From NCBI GenBank assembly GCA_002300355.1, contig NSGV01000002.1, positions 496,001 through 560,000 of the forward strand: DNA of 64,000 nucleotides, given 5' to 3'. Shown piece after piece: positions 49,961 to 59,327 of the stretch. The position numbers and the translations under genes are program-made. The stretch's first letter is position 1. Each line of letters begins with the position of its first letter. Source of the DNA: Streptomyces sp. TLI_235. GTDB taxonomy: Bacteria > Actinomycetota > Actinomycetes > Streptomycetales > Streptomycetaceae. The notes below the pieces were generated by a model. It had not been told where the DNA came from. It was given only the letters and a program-made list of their open reading frames with translations, and ran no database searches.

Positions 49961-51042
49961 CGGAAGCCCCGTTTCACCTGGGAGAGGTAGGCGCCGCCGC
50001 GCAGCACGCGTTTGCAGCGGGGGCAGGTCTCGGCCCAGCTGTCGAAGTCGAGGTGGAGGTCGCGCATGGTGCCGCGGAGGTTGGCGATGTACGCGGCGGT
50101 GTCGATCGGCCGGCCGCAGTTGCGGCAGTGCAGGATCTCGCCGCCGGTGCGGGAGACGAGTTTGAACAGCTGCATGCCGACGGCGGCCGGGCGCTGCACG
50201 ATGTGGAAGAACTTGCCGAACGGCAGGTGGACCAGGGTGAGGACGACGGACGCCATGTGCAGCACGGAGAGGAACTGGTAGCCGCCGCCGTGCAGGAGGA
50301 TCTCCGAGAAGGTGAGCAGCAGCCCGGTGACGGAGACGGTGATCAGGGCGAGCAGCGGGACGAGGTCGTAGCCGAAGCGCTGTCCGGTGGTGGCCTGCCG
50401 GTCGTGCATCCGGCGCCACAGGAAGTAGCCGCTGCCGGAGACGACCATCACGGCGGCCAGGTCGAGGCCGTGGTAGAGCACCCAGCCGAGGAAGCCGTTG
50501 TAGGTGAAGCCGAGGATCTCGACGCCCCACAGCCGCATCCGGTAGCCGGGGCCGTCCGGGCCGACGGCGGTGAAGGTGAACCAGCCCCAGGTCAGCGGGA
50601 AGGTGATGGCGGCGGCCAGCAGGCAGCCCCAGAAGAGGAGTTGGTGGGCGGCCCAGCGGGCGTGCGAGCGGGCGCCGAGGAATTTCTGGAAGCCGAGGTA
50701 GGTGACGGCGAGGCGGGGCAGTGCGGTGGGCAGCCGGCGCAGGTTGTGCCAGGAGAGCGCGGCCCGCCACCCCTGCCGGAAGAGCCGGGCGGCTGCCGGG
50801 GCGGAGATCCAGACGGTGTAGCGGTAGACCACGCCGAAGGCGAGGAAGACGGTGGCGACGGCGTACGGCACGAGCGCGGAGTCGAAGTCCCGCAGTCCGC
50901 GGCTGCCGAGCACGATCGCGAGGATCAGCAGCGCCGAGGCGGCGCTCGCGGCGAGGGAGGCCCGCAGCGCGACCCGGCGGGGGGCGGGCGGCTCGGGCGA
51001 GGGTACCGGGGGTGCCTCGTCCGGCAGGCTGGTGGTCGCCAC
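49957..51042 (-). CDS. Membrane subunit, NarI/cytochrome-b-like with C-terminal zinc-ribbon-like motif
   Basis: GTG 51042 gives 361 aa. After a Pro-rich start come about six hydrophobic segments. Histidines in WAAHQLLFWG, WVLYHGLDLA and FLSVLHMASVVLTLVHLPFGKFFH may bind haem b, as in NarI and FdnI. The last 60 residues are soluble and hold CRNCG and CPRCK, a zinc-ribbon-like arrangement I have not seen as standard in this family. It probably passes electrons between quinone and the FeS subunit. First gene of the five-gene operon; its promoter should lie in 51043-51177. Confidence 0.8.
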   Translation of the reverse strand: MATTSLPDEAPPVPSPEPPAPRRVALRASLAASAASALLILAIVLGSRGLRDFDSALVPYAVATVFLAFGVVYRYTVWISAPAAARLFRQGWRAALSWHNLRRLPTALPRLAVTYLGFQKFLGARSHARWAAHQLLFWGCLLAAAITFPLTWGWFTFTAVGPDGPGYRMRLWGVEILGFTYNGFLGWVLYHGLDLAAVMVVSGSGYFLWRRMHDRQATTGQRFGYDLVPLLALITVSVTGLLLTFSEILLHGGGYQFLSVLHMASVVLTLVHLPFGKFFHIVQRPAAVGMQLFKLVSRTGGEILHCRNCGRPIDTAAYIANLRGTMRDLHLDFDSWAETCPRCKRVLRGGAYLSQVKRGFR

Positions 51043-51177
51043 CCGGCGCCTCCCGTCATCGTGTCCGCAGGCATCCCGACGACCGTATGCGGCCCGGTGT
51101 TTCGCGGCCCGTCCGGAGACCCGCCCGGGTGACCGGACACCCCGGGGACGGTGCGGCCCCGCCGCGTCCGAGGGGTG

Positions 51178-53154
51178 TCAGGGCAGCGGGCGGACGACCG
51201 TGCCGTCCTCGCGGGCGCCCTCGACGGTCGGGCGGGCGGGCCCGGCGCGGTCGAGGACGAGGGTGCGGTCGCGGGAGGAGCGGTCGGCGGTGCCGGGCTC
51301 GTGCACGGTGAGGCGGACGACGCGGCGGCTGGCGGCGACCAGCAGCAGGTCGTGGCCGTCGGGGGCGCGCCACCGGCTCCAGGCCACGGTGTCCTGGTCG
51401 AAGCGGCTGCAGCCGCGGCCCTCGGCGAAGCCCGTCCGGGCGGGGGCGGCCGTGCCGGGCAGCAGGAGTTCGGTGGCGGCGGAGCCCGTCCCGTTCCAGC
51501 GGTCGGTGCGCAGGCAGACCCAGGTGGCGGTGCCGGCCTGCTGGGGCAGCGGCTGGACGGCGAACGCCCACGCGTTCAGCGCCTTGACGTCGGGGCCGCG
51601 GTCGGGCAGGGCGCAGACCGTCCGGGCCCAGGTGGTCAGTGCCTCGGAGCCGGTGGCCTCGCGGGGTGCGCGGGCGGCGCCGGCGGTCGGCGGCGGGGTG
51701 TAGGTGAGGTGGGCGGGGGCGAGGCCGCCGAGGTCGGTGAGCAGGAAGGCGTGCTTCTCGGCGACGGTCGGCGAGGAGCGCAGCTGCAGGGCGGTGAGGT
51801 CGGGGCAGCTGCCGGTGGCGGCCGCGGGCACCGGGTCGGTGACGCCGTCGTGCCGGGCGAGCGGGCGGGCCGGGCGGTCGGGCTCGCGGAGGTTGCGGAG
51901 CGCGGCGTCGGCGATCCAGGGGGCGAGCAGGTAGCGGACGGAGTCGCCGGTGCGGTGGAGCACCAGGGCGGCCGCGGTGGTGACGTCGGAGTCCTCGGCG
52001 CGGGCGAGCAGCAGGCCCGTGCCGTCCGTCCAGCGGGCGATCCGGCCGCCGTCGGAGAGCAGGACGACCGGGTCGCCGTCGACGGTGCCCGCGTAGAGCA
52101 GGTGCGGGGTCCCGGCGGGCGGTTCGGCGGTGGTGCCGGGTTCGAGGCGGGCGGGGGCGGCGGCGCGCCAGGCGGCGAGGGCCCGGTCGAGCAGGGCCCG
52201 GTCGCCGGTGCGGTCGCCGCGGGCGGGCCAGGCGGTGTGGTCGAGCCGCGCGGTGCGGCTCCACAGGTCCGGGTCGACCCGGACGAGGCCGTCGGCACCG
52301 ACGGCGGCACCCGCCGCGGCCCGGTCGGAGCTCGGCAGCCGGACGGCCGGGGCCCTGGACTCCCCTACCGCGAGCTCCGCGCCCAGGCCGAGCGGCAGGA
52401 GCAGCAGTGCGGCGGCGGCGAGCCGGGCGGCCCGGCGGCGACGGATCAGGTCGCCGGGCTGGACGCGCACGGTGCACGGGTCGAAGCGCTCGCCGTCCCA
52501 GTGCCCGGCGAGTTCGGCGGGCACCGCCGCGGCCTCCTTGCGGGCCCGGTCGGGGCGGGACTCGCCGGCCCGGATCAGCAGGGCTGTGATCTCGGCGGGC
52601 GGCAGGTCGTCGACGGCGCGCAGCGCGTAGGCGGCCCGGCCGGCCGGGCTCAGCGCGGCGAGGGCGCGGTCCAGGGCGCGGGCGGCGGAGTCACCGTCGG
52701 CCGTGGTGAGGCGCAGGCCCCAGACCTGCGGCAGCAGCCGCAGGGAGCGGTCGCCGGGCCGGTGGGCGGCGCCGAGTGCGCGGCGCACCACGCGGTCGCG
52801 CAGCTCCTCGTACAGCTCCTCGGCCGGGACGCGGCGGTCGGCGGGGTGCCAGGGCGGTCCGGCCAGGGCGCGCTGGGTGACGGCGTGGGCGCGCAGTAGC
52901 CGCCGACGGCGGTCGGCGCCTGCGGGCAGCACGAGGTAGGCGATCCGGGCGAGGCGGCGGTAGTTGACGACCAGGATCTCTTCGGCGTCGCTCAGCACCG
53001 CACCGTCGCCCTGTCCGTCGCCCTGTCCGGCCTGCCCGGTGGCCTGCCCGCCGGCGGGCCCGGGCTCGTCGGGCGGTTCTGCGGTGCCCTGCCCGGGAGT
53101 GCGGGACGGGTCGGCGGGCCTCGGCGCGGGGCGGCGCAGGGTGCGGCGGTCCAT
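51178..53154 (-). CDS. Hypothetical protein: sigma-factor-like N-half, one TM helix, extracellular domain, 658 aa
   Basis: ATG 53154. After a low-complexity Gly/Gln stretch (GQATGQAGQGDGQGDG), residues 60-230 look like a degenerate sigma factor: NYRRLARIAYLVLP at the start and ALAALSPAGRAAYALRAV in place of region 4. A single TM helix follows near 245-265 (ARLAAAALLLLPLGLGA). The C-terminal 390 residues are an exported beta-rich domain with paired cysteines. The fusion resembles transmembrane sigma-like signalling proteins of actinobacteria, but I cannot name the family. It lies between the molybdoenzyme operon and the PAS-phosphatase gene. Confidence 0.7.
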   Translation of the reverse strand: MDRRTLRRPAPRPADPSRTPGQGTAEPPDEPGPAGGQATGQAGQGDGQGDGAVLSDAEEILVVNYRRLARIAYLVLPAGADRRRRLLRAHAVTQRALAGPPWHPADRRVPAEELYEELRDRVVRRALGAAHRPGDRSLRLLPQVWGLRLTTADGDSAARALDRALAALSPAGRAAYALRAVDDLPPAEITALLIRAGESRPDRARKEAAAVPAELAGHWDGERFDPCTVRVQPGDLIRRRRAARLAAAALLLLPLGLGAELAVGESRAPAVRLPSSDRAAAGAAVGADGLVRVDPDLWSRTARLDHTAWPARGDRTGDRALLDRALAAWRAAAPARLEPGTTAEPPAGTPHLLYAGTVDGDPVVLLSDGGRIARWTDGTGLLLARAEDSDVTTAAALVLHRTGDSVRYLLAPWIADAALRNLREPDRPARPLARHDGVTDPVPAAATGSCPDLTALQLRSSPTVAEKHAFLLTDLGGLAPAHLTYTPPPTAGAARAPREATGSEALTTWARTVCALPDRGPDVKALNAWAFAVQPLPQQAGTATWVCLRTDRWNGTGSAATELLLPGTAAPARTGFAEGRGCSRFDQDTVAWSRWRAPDGHDLLLVAASRRVVRLTVHEPGTADRSSRDRTLVLDRAGPARPTVEGAREDGTVVRPLP

Positions 53155-53224
53155 GGGAGCGGGCTCCGGTGGCTGGCGGTACGGGCGGCAGCCGGGGTGG
53201 ACTGCAGATCATCCAACGAGTCGA

Positions 53225-55303
53225 TCATGCGATGGTTGCGGCCCCCACCGGCCCGGGAACGCGCTGCTCGGACCAGACGGTCTTGCCGCGCTCCCCGTAC
53301 CGGGTGCCCCAGGTGCGGCTCAGGTGCATCACCAGGAACAGGCCGCGGCCGCCCTCGTCCCCGCTGCGGGCGAGCCGCATGTGCGGGGCGGCGGAGTTGC
53401 CGTCGGTCACCTCGCAGAGCAGGCCGCGGTCGCGGATCAGCCGCAGCCGGACGGGCCCCCGGCCGTAGCGGATCGCGTTGGTCACGAGCTCGCTGACGAT
53501 CAGTTCGGTGTCGTCGGCGATCGCATCCAGTCCCCAGGCGGTGAGCTGCTGGGAGACGAGGGTGCGGGCGGTGGCGACCACGGCCGGGTCGGCGGGAAGC
53601 GTCCAGATGGCGACCCGGTCGCTGCCGAACACCTTCGTCCGGGCGAGCAGCAGCAGCGCGTCCTCGTCCAGGCGGTGCGGCACGGCGGCGTACGCGACGT
53701 CGTCGCAGAGTTCGCGCAGGCTGCGGTCGGGGTGCGCGAGCAGGCGGCGCAGCCGGTCCCGGCCGGCCGGGTCGCCGGGGTCGGCGCCGGCGGTGAGGCC
53801 GCGGGTGTGCAGGGCGAGCAGGCTGCCCTCGGGCAGTTCGGTGGTGACCGCCTCGTAGCCCTCGCCGCCGCCGCGCCCGAGGGCGGGGCCGACGGGCACC
53901 TCGAAGTCGAGCAGCCCGCCGTCGCAGGCGATCGGCACCAGCGTCGGGTGGCCGGCCGCGGCGGCGCTGCACCGGCCGGTCACCGGGTCGTAGACGAGGT
54001 AGAGGCAGCTCGCGGCGACGGCCGGCCCGCCCGTTTCCGGGACGGTCTCCTCGTCGAGGCGCCGCACCGTCTCGTCGAGGGCGCCGAGCAGTTCTTCGGG
54101 CGGGAGGTCCTGGCGGGCGAGCGTCTGCACGACGGTGCGCAGCTGGCCCATGGTGGCGGCCGCCTCCACGCCGCGTCCGGCGACGGTGCCGCAGACCAGG
54201 GCGACCCGCCCGCCGGAGAGCGGGACGACGTCGAACCAGTCGGCGCCGGCGTCGCCGGACAGGTGCAGGTAGGCGGTGTCGACGGCGGGCAGGTCGGGCG
54301 GCCGGGCGGGCAGCAGGCGGCGCTGCAGCGTGGTGGCGACGGTCCGCTCGTACAGGTACTGCCAGGCGCGGTGGACGCTGAGCGCCGTCCGGTCGGCCAG
54401 CTCGGCCGCGAGTTCGAGGTCCTGCTCGTCGTACGGGGTCTCGGTGCCGGCGCGGATGAAGACGGCGAGGCCGAGCGCCGTGCCGTGCACGGTGAGCGGG
54501 GCGACGACCAGCGAGTGGGCGCCGGCCTCGGCTAGCCGCCGGGCCCGTTCCGGGTCGGCGGCCAGCAGCGGCTCGTCCGCGGTGAGGCGGGCGATCAGCC
54601 GGGGGCGGTGGTCGTGCATGCTCTGGGTGAGCACGGTCGGGAAGGTCAGCGAGACCAGCGTGCCGGTGGGCACCGAGGAGCGGAACTCCTCGACGGAGCG
54701 GAGCACGGTCCGGCGCAGCGGCGCGTCGGCGGCGACCGGGCCGACGGGCAGTCGCCGGCCGCGCAGGACGTCGTCCAGCAGGTCGACGATCACGATGTCG
54801 GCGAAGCGTCCGATCGCCACCTCGGCGAGTTCCCCGGCGGTCGCGGAGGCGTCCAGCGTGGAGCCGATCAGCCGCTGCGCGTCGTGCAGGATCGCCAGCC
54901 GCTCGGCGGTGGCCTGCTGCTCGGTGATGTCCTCGACCATCACGGCGAGGCCGAGCACCCGCCCGCCGGGGGCGCTCAACCGGAAGACCGAGAGCGAGGC
55001 GACCATCTGGTGCTCCGGGTCGTGCGGCAGGGTCCCGGCGATCTGCAGGCGGCGCACCGAGTTGCCGGTGGCGAGGACGGCCCGGGCGACCTCGGTCAGC
55101 TTCTCGTGCGGGAAGCCGGGGGCGAACTCCTCGACCGTCCGGCCGACCACGGCGTCCGGCGGCAGGCCCCGCATACCGCGCGCCGCCGTGTTGAACCGCA
55201 CCACCCGCAGGTCGGGGTCGAGCACGAACAGTCCGGCCGGGGCACGGGTGAACAGCGCCTCCAGCAGCGCGGCGTCGGTGCGGTCGCGGTCGTTCGGCTC
55301 CAC
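53225..55303 (-). CDS. PAS-GAF-PP2C(SpoIIE)-HATPase signalling protein, 692 aa
   Basis: GTG 55303 with AGGAGAGGGG upstream is chosen over the longer frame. The order is PAS (about 10-120, LFVLDPDLRVVRFN), GAF (about 150-310), a SpoIIE/RsbU phosphatase domain (about 330-560) and a C-terminal anti-sigma HATPase (DTELIVSELVTNAIRYG, then GRGLFLV, 570-690). The fused kinase/phosphatase layout controls sigma factors of the stress or development type. The second metal-binding Asp of the PP2C domain is replaced: GDVxGHG reads GTVAGRG. The phosphatase may be inactive. Confidence 0.85.
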   Translation of the reverse strand: MEPNDRDRTDAALLEALFTRAPAGLFVLDPDLRVVRFNTAARGMRGLPPDAVVGRTVEEFAPGFPHEKLTEVARAVLATGNSVRRLQIAGTLPHDPEHQMVASLSVFRLSAPGGRVLGLAVMVEDITEQQATAERLAILHDAQRLIGSTLDASATAGELAEVAIGRFADIVIVDLLDDVLRGRRLPVGPVAADAPLRRTVLRSVEEFRSSVPTGTLVSLTFPTVLTQSMHDHRPRLIARLTADEPLLAADPERARRLAEAGAHSLVVAPLTVHGTALGLAVFIRAGTETPYDEQDLELAAELADRTALSVHRAWQYLYERTVATTLQRRLLPARPPDLPAVDTAYLHLSGDAGADWFDVVPLSGGRVALVCGTVAGRGVEAAATMGQLRTVVQTLARQDLPPEELLGALDETVRRLDEETVPETGGPAVAASCLYLVYDPVTGRCSAAAAGHPTLVPIACDGGLLDFEVPVGPALGRGGGEGYEAVTTELPEGSLLALHTRGLTAGADPGDPAGRDRLRRLLAHPDRSLRELCDDVAYAAVPHRLDEDALLLLARTKVFGSDRVAIWTLPADPAVVATARTLVSQQLTAWGLDAIADDTELIVSELVTNAIRYGRGPVRLRLIRDRGLLCEVTDGNSAAPHMRLARSGDEGGRGLFLVMHLSRTWGTRYGERGKTVWSEQRVPGPVGAATIA

Positions 55304-55379
55304 GGGTGCACCCCTCTCCTGGCAAGGGCCTGATCTCCACCTTGTCAGCGCCCCGGCGCGCGGCAAGTCGGCACCGGGC

Positions 55380-55401
55380 GGCGTGCGGATGGCGTGCGGA
55401 T
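55380..55401. repeat. Perfect tandem repeat GGCGTGCGGAT x2 in a divergent promoter
   Basis: Two exact 11-bp copies at 55380-55390 and 55391-55401 lie between the starts of the two signalling genes, one helical turn apart. This spacing fits a same-face binding site for a regulator. Confidence 0.5.
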
Positions 55402-55464
55402 GCAGCCCGGTGGCCCGCCCGCGACGATGGAGGGCAGACCTGCTGCCGGAAGGCGGTGACGCCC

Positions 55465-57141
55465 GTGGCCGACGACCGTGTGTGGCGCGTGCTGCCGTCC
55501 CCGCTCCGCGAGCTGCTGGAGGGCACGCCGGGCGCCGTCGGCGTCCTCGACACCGACCTGCGGTACGTGTACGTGAACGCGGCGCTGGCCAGGATGAACG
55601 GCGCGCCCGCCGCCGACCACATCGGCCGCACCATCGCCGAGATCGTGCCCGGCATCGACGCCCGGCTCGACGTGCTGCGGGCCGTGCTCGCCGACGGCGT
55701 CCCCCGCGAGACCACCTCCAGCGGCCAGACCCGGGTGCCCTCCCCGCTGGTTCGCCGCTGGTTCCACGGCGCCTACCACCGGCTGGAGGTGGACGGCCGC
55801 ATCATCGGCCTGGCCGGCATCGTCCTGGAGGTCACCGCCTCCCGGCAGCAGCAGGACGAACTGGAACGCGCCCGCGAACGGCTCGCCATGCTCGACAGCG
55901 CATCCACCCGGATCGGCACCACCCTCGACATGGACGCCACCTGCGTGGAACTCGCCCGCTTCCTCGTCCCGGAACTGGGCGACGCCGCCTCGGTGGACGT
56001 GCTGCCGCCCGACGACGCCCCCGACCCGCACACCGCCCCCGGCACCCTGCGGCTGCGCCGCGCCTCCCTGGTGGCCGTCCCCGAACTCGAGGAGTGTGCG
56101 CGGGCGCTCGGCAAGACCGGCGAGCACATCGACCACCAGCCCGGATCGGCCGCCCGGCGCGCCCTGGAGACCGGCCGCCCGGTGGTGGAGAACCTGCCGA
56201 CCGACGAACGCCTCGGCCGGGCCGCGGCGAGCGCCGACCGGCTGGCGGCGCTGCGCCGCGGCGGCGTGCACTCCGGGATGGTGGTGCCGCTGGTGGCCCG
56301 CGGCCGGGCGCTCGGCACGGTCACCCTGATCCGGGCCGGCGACTCCCCGCTGTTCACGCCGGAGGACGCGGTGGTGGTCACGGACCTGGCGCTGCGGGCC
56401 GCGGTCAGCATCGACAACGCCCGGCGCTTCACCCGCGAGCACGGCATCGCCCTCGACCTGCAGCGCGCCCTGCTCGCCGAACCGGGCGCCCCGCACCCCG
56501 GCCTGGAGGTGGCCTTCCGCTACCGGCCCGCCGGGGCCAGCGCCCTGGTCGGCGGCGACTTCTACGAGACCGTGGCCCGGCCGGACGGCACCACCCTGCT
56601 GGCGATCGGCGACGTCATGGGGCACAGCCTGGAGGCCGCCGTCGAGATGAGCCACTACCAGGCGATGCTGCGGATGGTCGCCTCCGGGAACCTGCCGCCG
56701 GGCCGGGTCCTGGACCGGATGGACCGGCTGACCGCCCCGCTGCCCACCGGCCGCCCGGCCACCTGCCTCGCGGTGGTGATGTCGCCGCGGACGGGTCTCT
56801 GCACCTTCGCCAGCGCCGGGCACCTGCCGCCCGCCCTGGTCGCCCCCGACGGCACGGTCCGGCTGCTGCCGGTCGAACCGGGGCCGCCGCTCGCCGCCGG
56901 GTTCGGCGGCTTCCCCGAGGCCACCGCGCAGTGCCCGCCCGGCCACCACCTGTTGCTGTACACGGACGGGCTGGTCGAACGCCGCGACGAGGCCATCGAC
57001 GCCTCCCTGGCCCGGCTGACCCGCCTGCGGCTGCCCCCGGACGCCGGCGGCGAACAACTCCTGGACGCCGTCCTCGCCGGCCTCTCCCCCACCGCCGACG
57101 ACGACGTCGCGCTCCTCTCGGCGACGCTGCGGGGCGGGTGA
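55465..57141 (+). CDS. PAS-GAF-SpoIIE phosphatase, 558 aa
   Basis: GTG 55465 is chosen because GGAAGG lies upstream; in-frame codons farther upstream (to 55306) encode an Arg-rich stretch. The N-terminal PAS domain (VGVLDTDLRYVYVNAALARMNG) is followed by GAF (about 145-320). A full PP2C/SpoIIE domain follows, with GGDFYETVARPDG and IGDVMGHSLEA carrying both metal-binding Asp residues, so it should be active on phosphoserine of an anti-anti-sigma factor. No HATPase is present. It is divergent from the previous gene, with 161 bp between starts. Confidence 0.9.
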   Translation: MADDRVWRVLPSPLRELLEGTPGAVGVLDTDLRYVYVNAALARMNGAPAADHIGRTIAEIVPGIDARLDVLRAVLADGVPRETTSSGQTRVPSPLVRRWFHGAYHRLEVDGRIIGLAGIVLEVTASRQQQDELERARERLAMLDSASTRIGTTLDMDATCVELARFLVPELGDAASVDVLPPDDAPDPHTAPGTLRLRRASLVAVPELEECARALGKTGEHIDHQPGSAARRALETGRPVVENLPTDERLGRAAASADRLAALRRGGVHSGMVVPLVARGRALGTVTLIRAGDSPLFTPEDAVVVTDLALRAAVSIDNARRFTREHGIALDLQRALLAEPGAPHPGLEVAFRYRPAGASALVGGDFYETVARPDGTTLLAIGDVMGHSLEAAVEMSHYQAMLRMVASGNLPPGRVLDRMDRLTAPLPTGRPATCLAVVMSPRTGLCTFASAGHLPPALVAPDGTVRLLPVEPGPPLAAGFGGFPEATAQCPPGHHLLLYTDGLVERRDEAIDASLARLTRLRLPPDAGGEQLLDAVLAGLSPTADDDVALLSATLRGG

Positions 57142-57144
57142 CGT

Positions 57145-59226
57145 CTACCGGCTGCCCGCACCGGCCGTGGTCCCCGGTTCCCGGGACGGGAGCCCTTCGG
57201 TGAGGTCCTCGGCGATGAGGCGTTTGGCGATCGCGTCGACGGCGGCCCGCAGTTCGGCGCTGCGCGGGCGGCCTGCCTCGTGTTCGAGCTGCTCGTTCAG
57301 CCACTGGGCCCAGGCGTGGCTGATCTTGGCCGCCTCGTCCTGCCCGGCCTCGGTGTGCATGTAGTAGCCGTTCACCCGGGAGAGCCAGCCCGCCGTGACG
57401 GCCCGGTCGAAGACCGGTTCGAGCACTTCGCCGGGCAGCCTGCGGCGGGCCGCGATCAGGGGGAGGGAGGCGTGGCCGACCGTCCGGGTGAAGAGTTCGA
57501 CCTGCATGACGGCCCAGGCCAGGGCGATGTCCAGCCGGGTGCCGGACCTGTCGACGATCTGCCGGGCGGTCTCCTGGTCGGTACCGCGGATGATCTTCGC
57601 GACGGAGAGTTCGAGCACCCGGGCGGGGTCCCCGGACACCGGGGAGGCGAAGCCCTCGCCCATGTCGGTGGAGCTGGCACGGGTGGAGTCGCGGAGCTTC
57701 ACCTGCTTGAGGAAGAGCGCGACGACGAAGCCGATCACGGCGACCGGCACCGTCCACAGGAAGACGGTGTGCAGAGCCTCCGCGTAGGCGTCGATGATCG
57801 GTGCGGCCTGGTCGGCGGGCAGTTCGTGCAGGGACTTGGGGTTCTCGGCGGCGCGGGCGAGTGCGGCCGGGTCGGCGCCGGTGAGCCGGGCGGCGGTGGC
57901 GATGCCCTCGCCGAGCCGGTCGCCCAGGGTGTTGGTGTAGATGGTGCCGAACACGGCCGTGCCGAAGGAACTGCCCAGGGTGCGGAAGAAGGTGACACCC
58001 GAGGTGGAGGTGCCCAGGTCGGCGTAGTCGACGGTGTTCTGCACCGCGATGGTGAGCACCTGCATGCACAGGCCGATGCCGGCGCCGAGCACCAGCATGT
58101 ACAGGGACTGCAGCCAGGACGCGGTGTCGGCGTCCATCCGCGAGAGCAGGTACAGGCCGACGGCCATCACGGCCGAGCCGACGATCGGGAAGATCCGGTA
58201 GCGGCCGGTGCGGCTGACCATGGTGCCGCTGAACACCGAGGCGATCAGCAGGCCGAAGACCATCGGCAGGGTCCGCACCCCGGAGACGGTGGCCGAGTCG
58301 CCGTCGACGTACTGCAGGAAGGTCGGCAGGAAGGTCAACGCGCCGAGCATCGCGAAGCCGACGATGAAGCTGAGCACCGCGCAGACCGTGAAGACCTGGT
58401 TGCGGAACAGCCGCATCGGCAGCATCGGTTCGGCGGCGCGGGTCTCCACCCAGCAGAACAGCCCGAGCGCGACCGCGCCGCCGACGAACAGCCCGAGGAT
58501 GACCGGCGAGGTCCAGGCGTACTCGTTGCCGCCCCAGCTGGTCGCCAGGATCACCGAGCTCGCGCCGACGGCGACCAGGGCGATCCCCAGGTAGTCGATC
58601 ACCGGGCGGCCGGCGGCGCGGACCGAGGGGATCGTCCGGGCCGCGGCGAGGACCACGACGATCGCGATCGGCACGTTGACGTAGAACGCCCAGCGCCAGG
58701 TCAGGTGGTCGGTGAACAGGCCGCCGAGCAGCGGCCCGATGACGGTGGCGACGCCGAAGACGGCACCGATCGCACCCTGGTACTTTCCGCGCTCGCGCAG
58801 CGGGATGACGTCGGCGATCAGCGCCATCGAGGTGACCATCAGGCCGCCGGCGCCGACTCCCTGCATGGCCCGCCAGGCGATCAGCATCAGCATGTTGGTC
58901 GACAGGCCGCACAGGAAGGAGCCGGTGATGAAGACGATCGCCGACACCTGGAAGACCAGCTTGCGGCCGAACAGGTCGCCGAACTTGCCGACCAGCGCCG
59001 TGGTCACCGTCTCGGCCAGCAGGTACGAGGTCACCACCCAGGACATGTGCTGGGCGCCGCCGAGGTCGGAGACGATGGTCGGCAGCGCGGTGCCGACGAT
59101 GGTCTGGTCGAGAGCGGCCAGCAGCATACCGAGCATGATCGTGACGAAGACGACGTTGCGCTGCCGCCGGTCCAGGACGGGCGGCGCGGCGGCCGGGGCC
59201 GCGGGGCTGGTCTCACTGGTGGTCAC
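57145..59226 (-). CDS. DHA2 (EmrB/QacA) drug exporter with C-terminal cytosolic domain, 693 aa
   Basis: GTG 59226. The first 520 residues form 14 membrane helices, with motif LDQTIVGTALPTI in helix 1, GDLFGRKLVFQ in loop 2-3 and the GxxxGPxxGG-type motif (GVATVIGPLLGG). The last 170 residues are soluble (VLELSVAKIIRG, LPGEVLEPVFDRAVTAGWLSRVNGYYMHTEAG) and look like a MarR-like winged helix, an arrangement recurring in streptomycete DHA2 exporters. It exports drugs by proton antiport. It converges with the phosphatase gene three bases away. Confidence 0.9.
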   Translation of the reverse strand: MTTSETSPAAPAAAPPVLDRRQRNVVFVTIMLGMLLAALDQTIVGTALPTIVSDLGGAQHMSWVVTSYLLAETVTTALVGKFGDLFGRKLVFQVSAIVFITGSFLCGLSTNMLMLIAWRAMQGVGAGGLMVTSMALIADVIPLRERGKYQGAIGAVFGVATVIGPLLGGLFTDHLTWRWAFYVNVPIAIVVVLAAARTIPSVRAAGRPVIDYLGIALVAVGASSVILATSWGGNEYAWTSPVILGLFVGGAVALGLFCWVETRAAEPMLPMRLFRNQVFTVCAVLSFIVGFAMLGALTFLPTFLQYVDGDSATVSGVRTLPMVFGLLIASVFSGTMVSRTGRYRIFPIVGSAVMAVGLYLLSRMDADTASWLQSLYMLVLGAGIGLCMQVLTIAVQNTVDYADLGTSTSGVTFFRTLGSSFGTAVFGTIYTNTLGDRLGEGIATAARLTGADPAALARAAENPKSLHELPADQAAPIIDAYAEALHTVFLWTVPVAVIGFVVALFLKQVKLRDSTRASSTDMGEGFASPVSGDPARVLELSVAKIIRGTDQETARQIVDRSGTRLDIALAWAVMQVELFTRTVGHASLPLIAARRRLPGEVLEPVFDRAVTAGWLSRVNGYYMHTEAGQDEAAKISHAWAQWLNEQLEHEAGRPRSAELRAAVDAIAKRLIAEDLTEGLPSREPGTTAGAGSR

Positions 59227-59327
59227 CCTCGCATGGTCGCCCCGGCGGAGGGCGGGCGCCCGCGTTGGGCCGCCGCGGCGGTGAACCCCGTCGGCGGGGC
59301 CCGCCGGCCGGCCCGTAGCGTGGGCGC

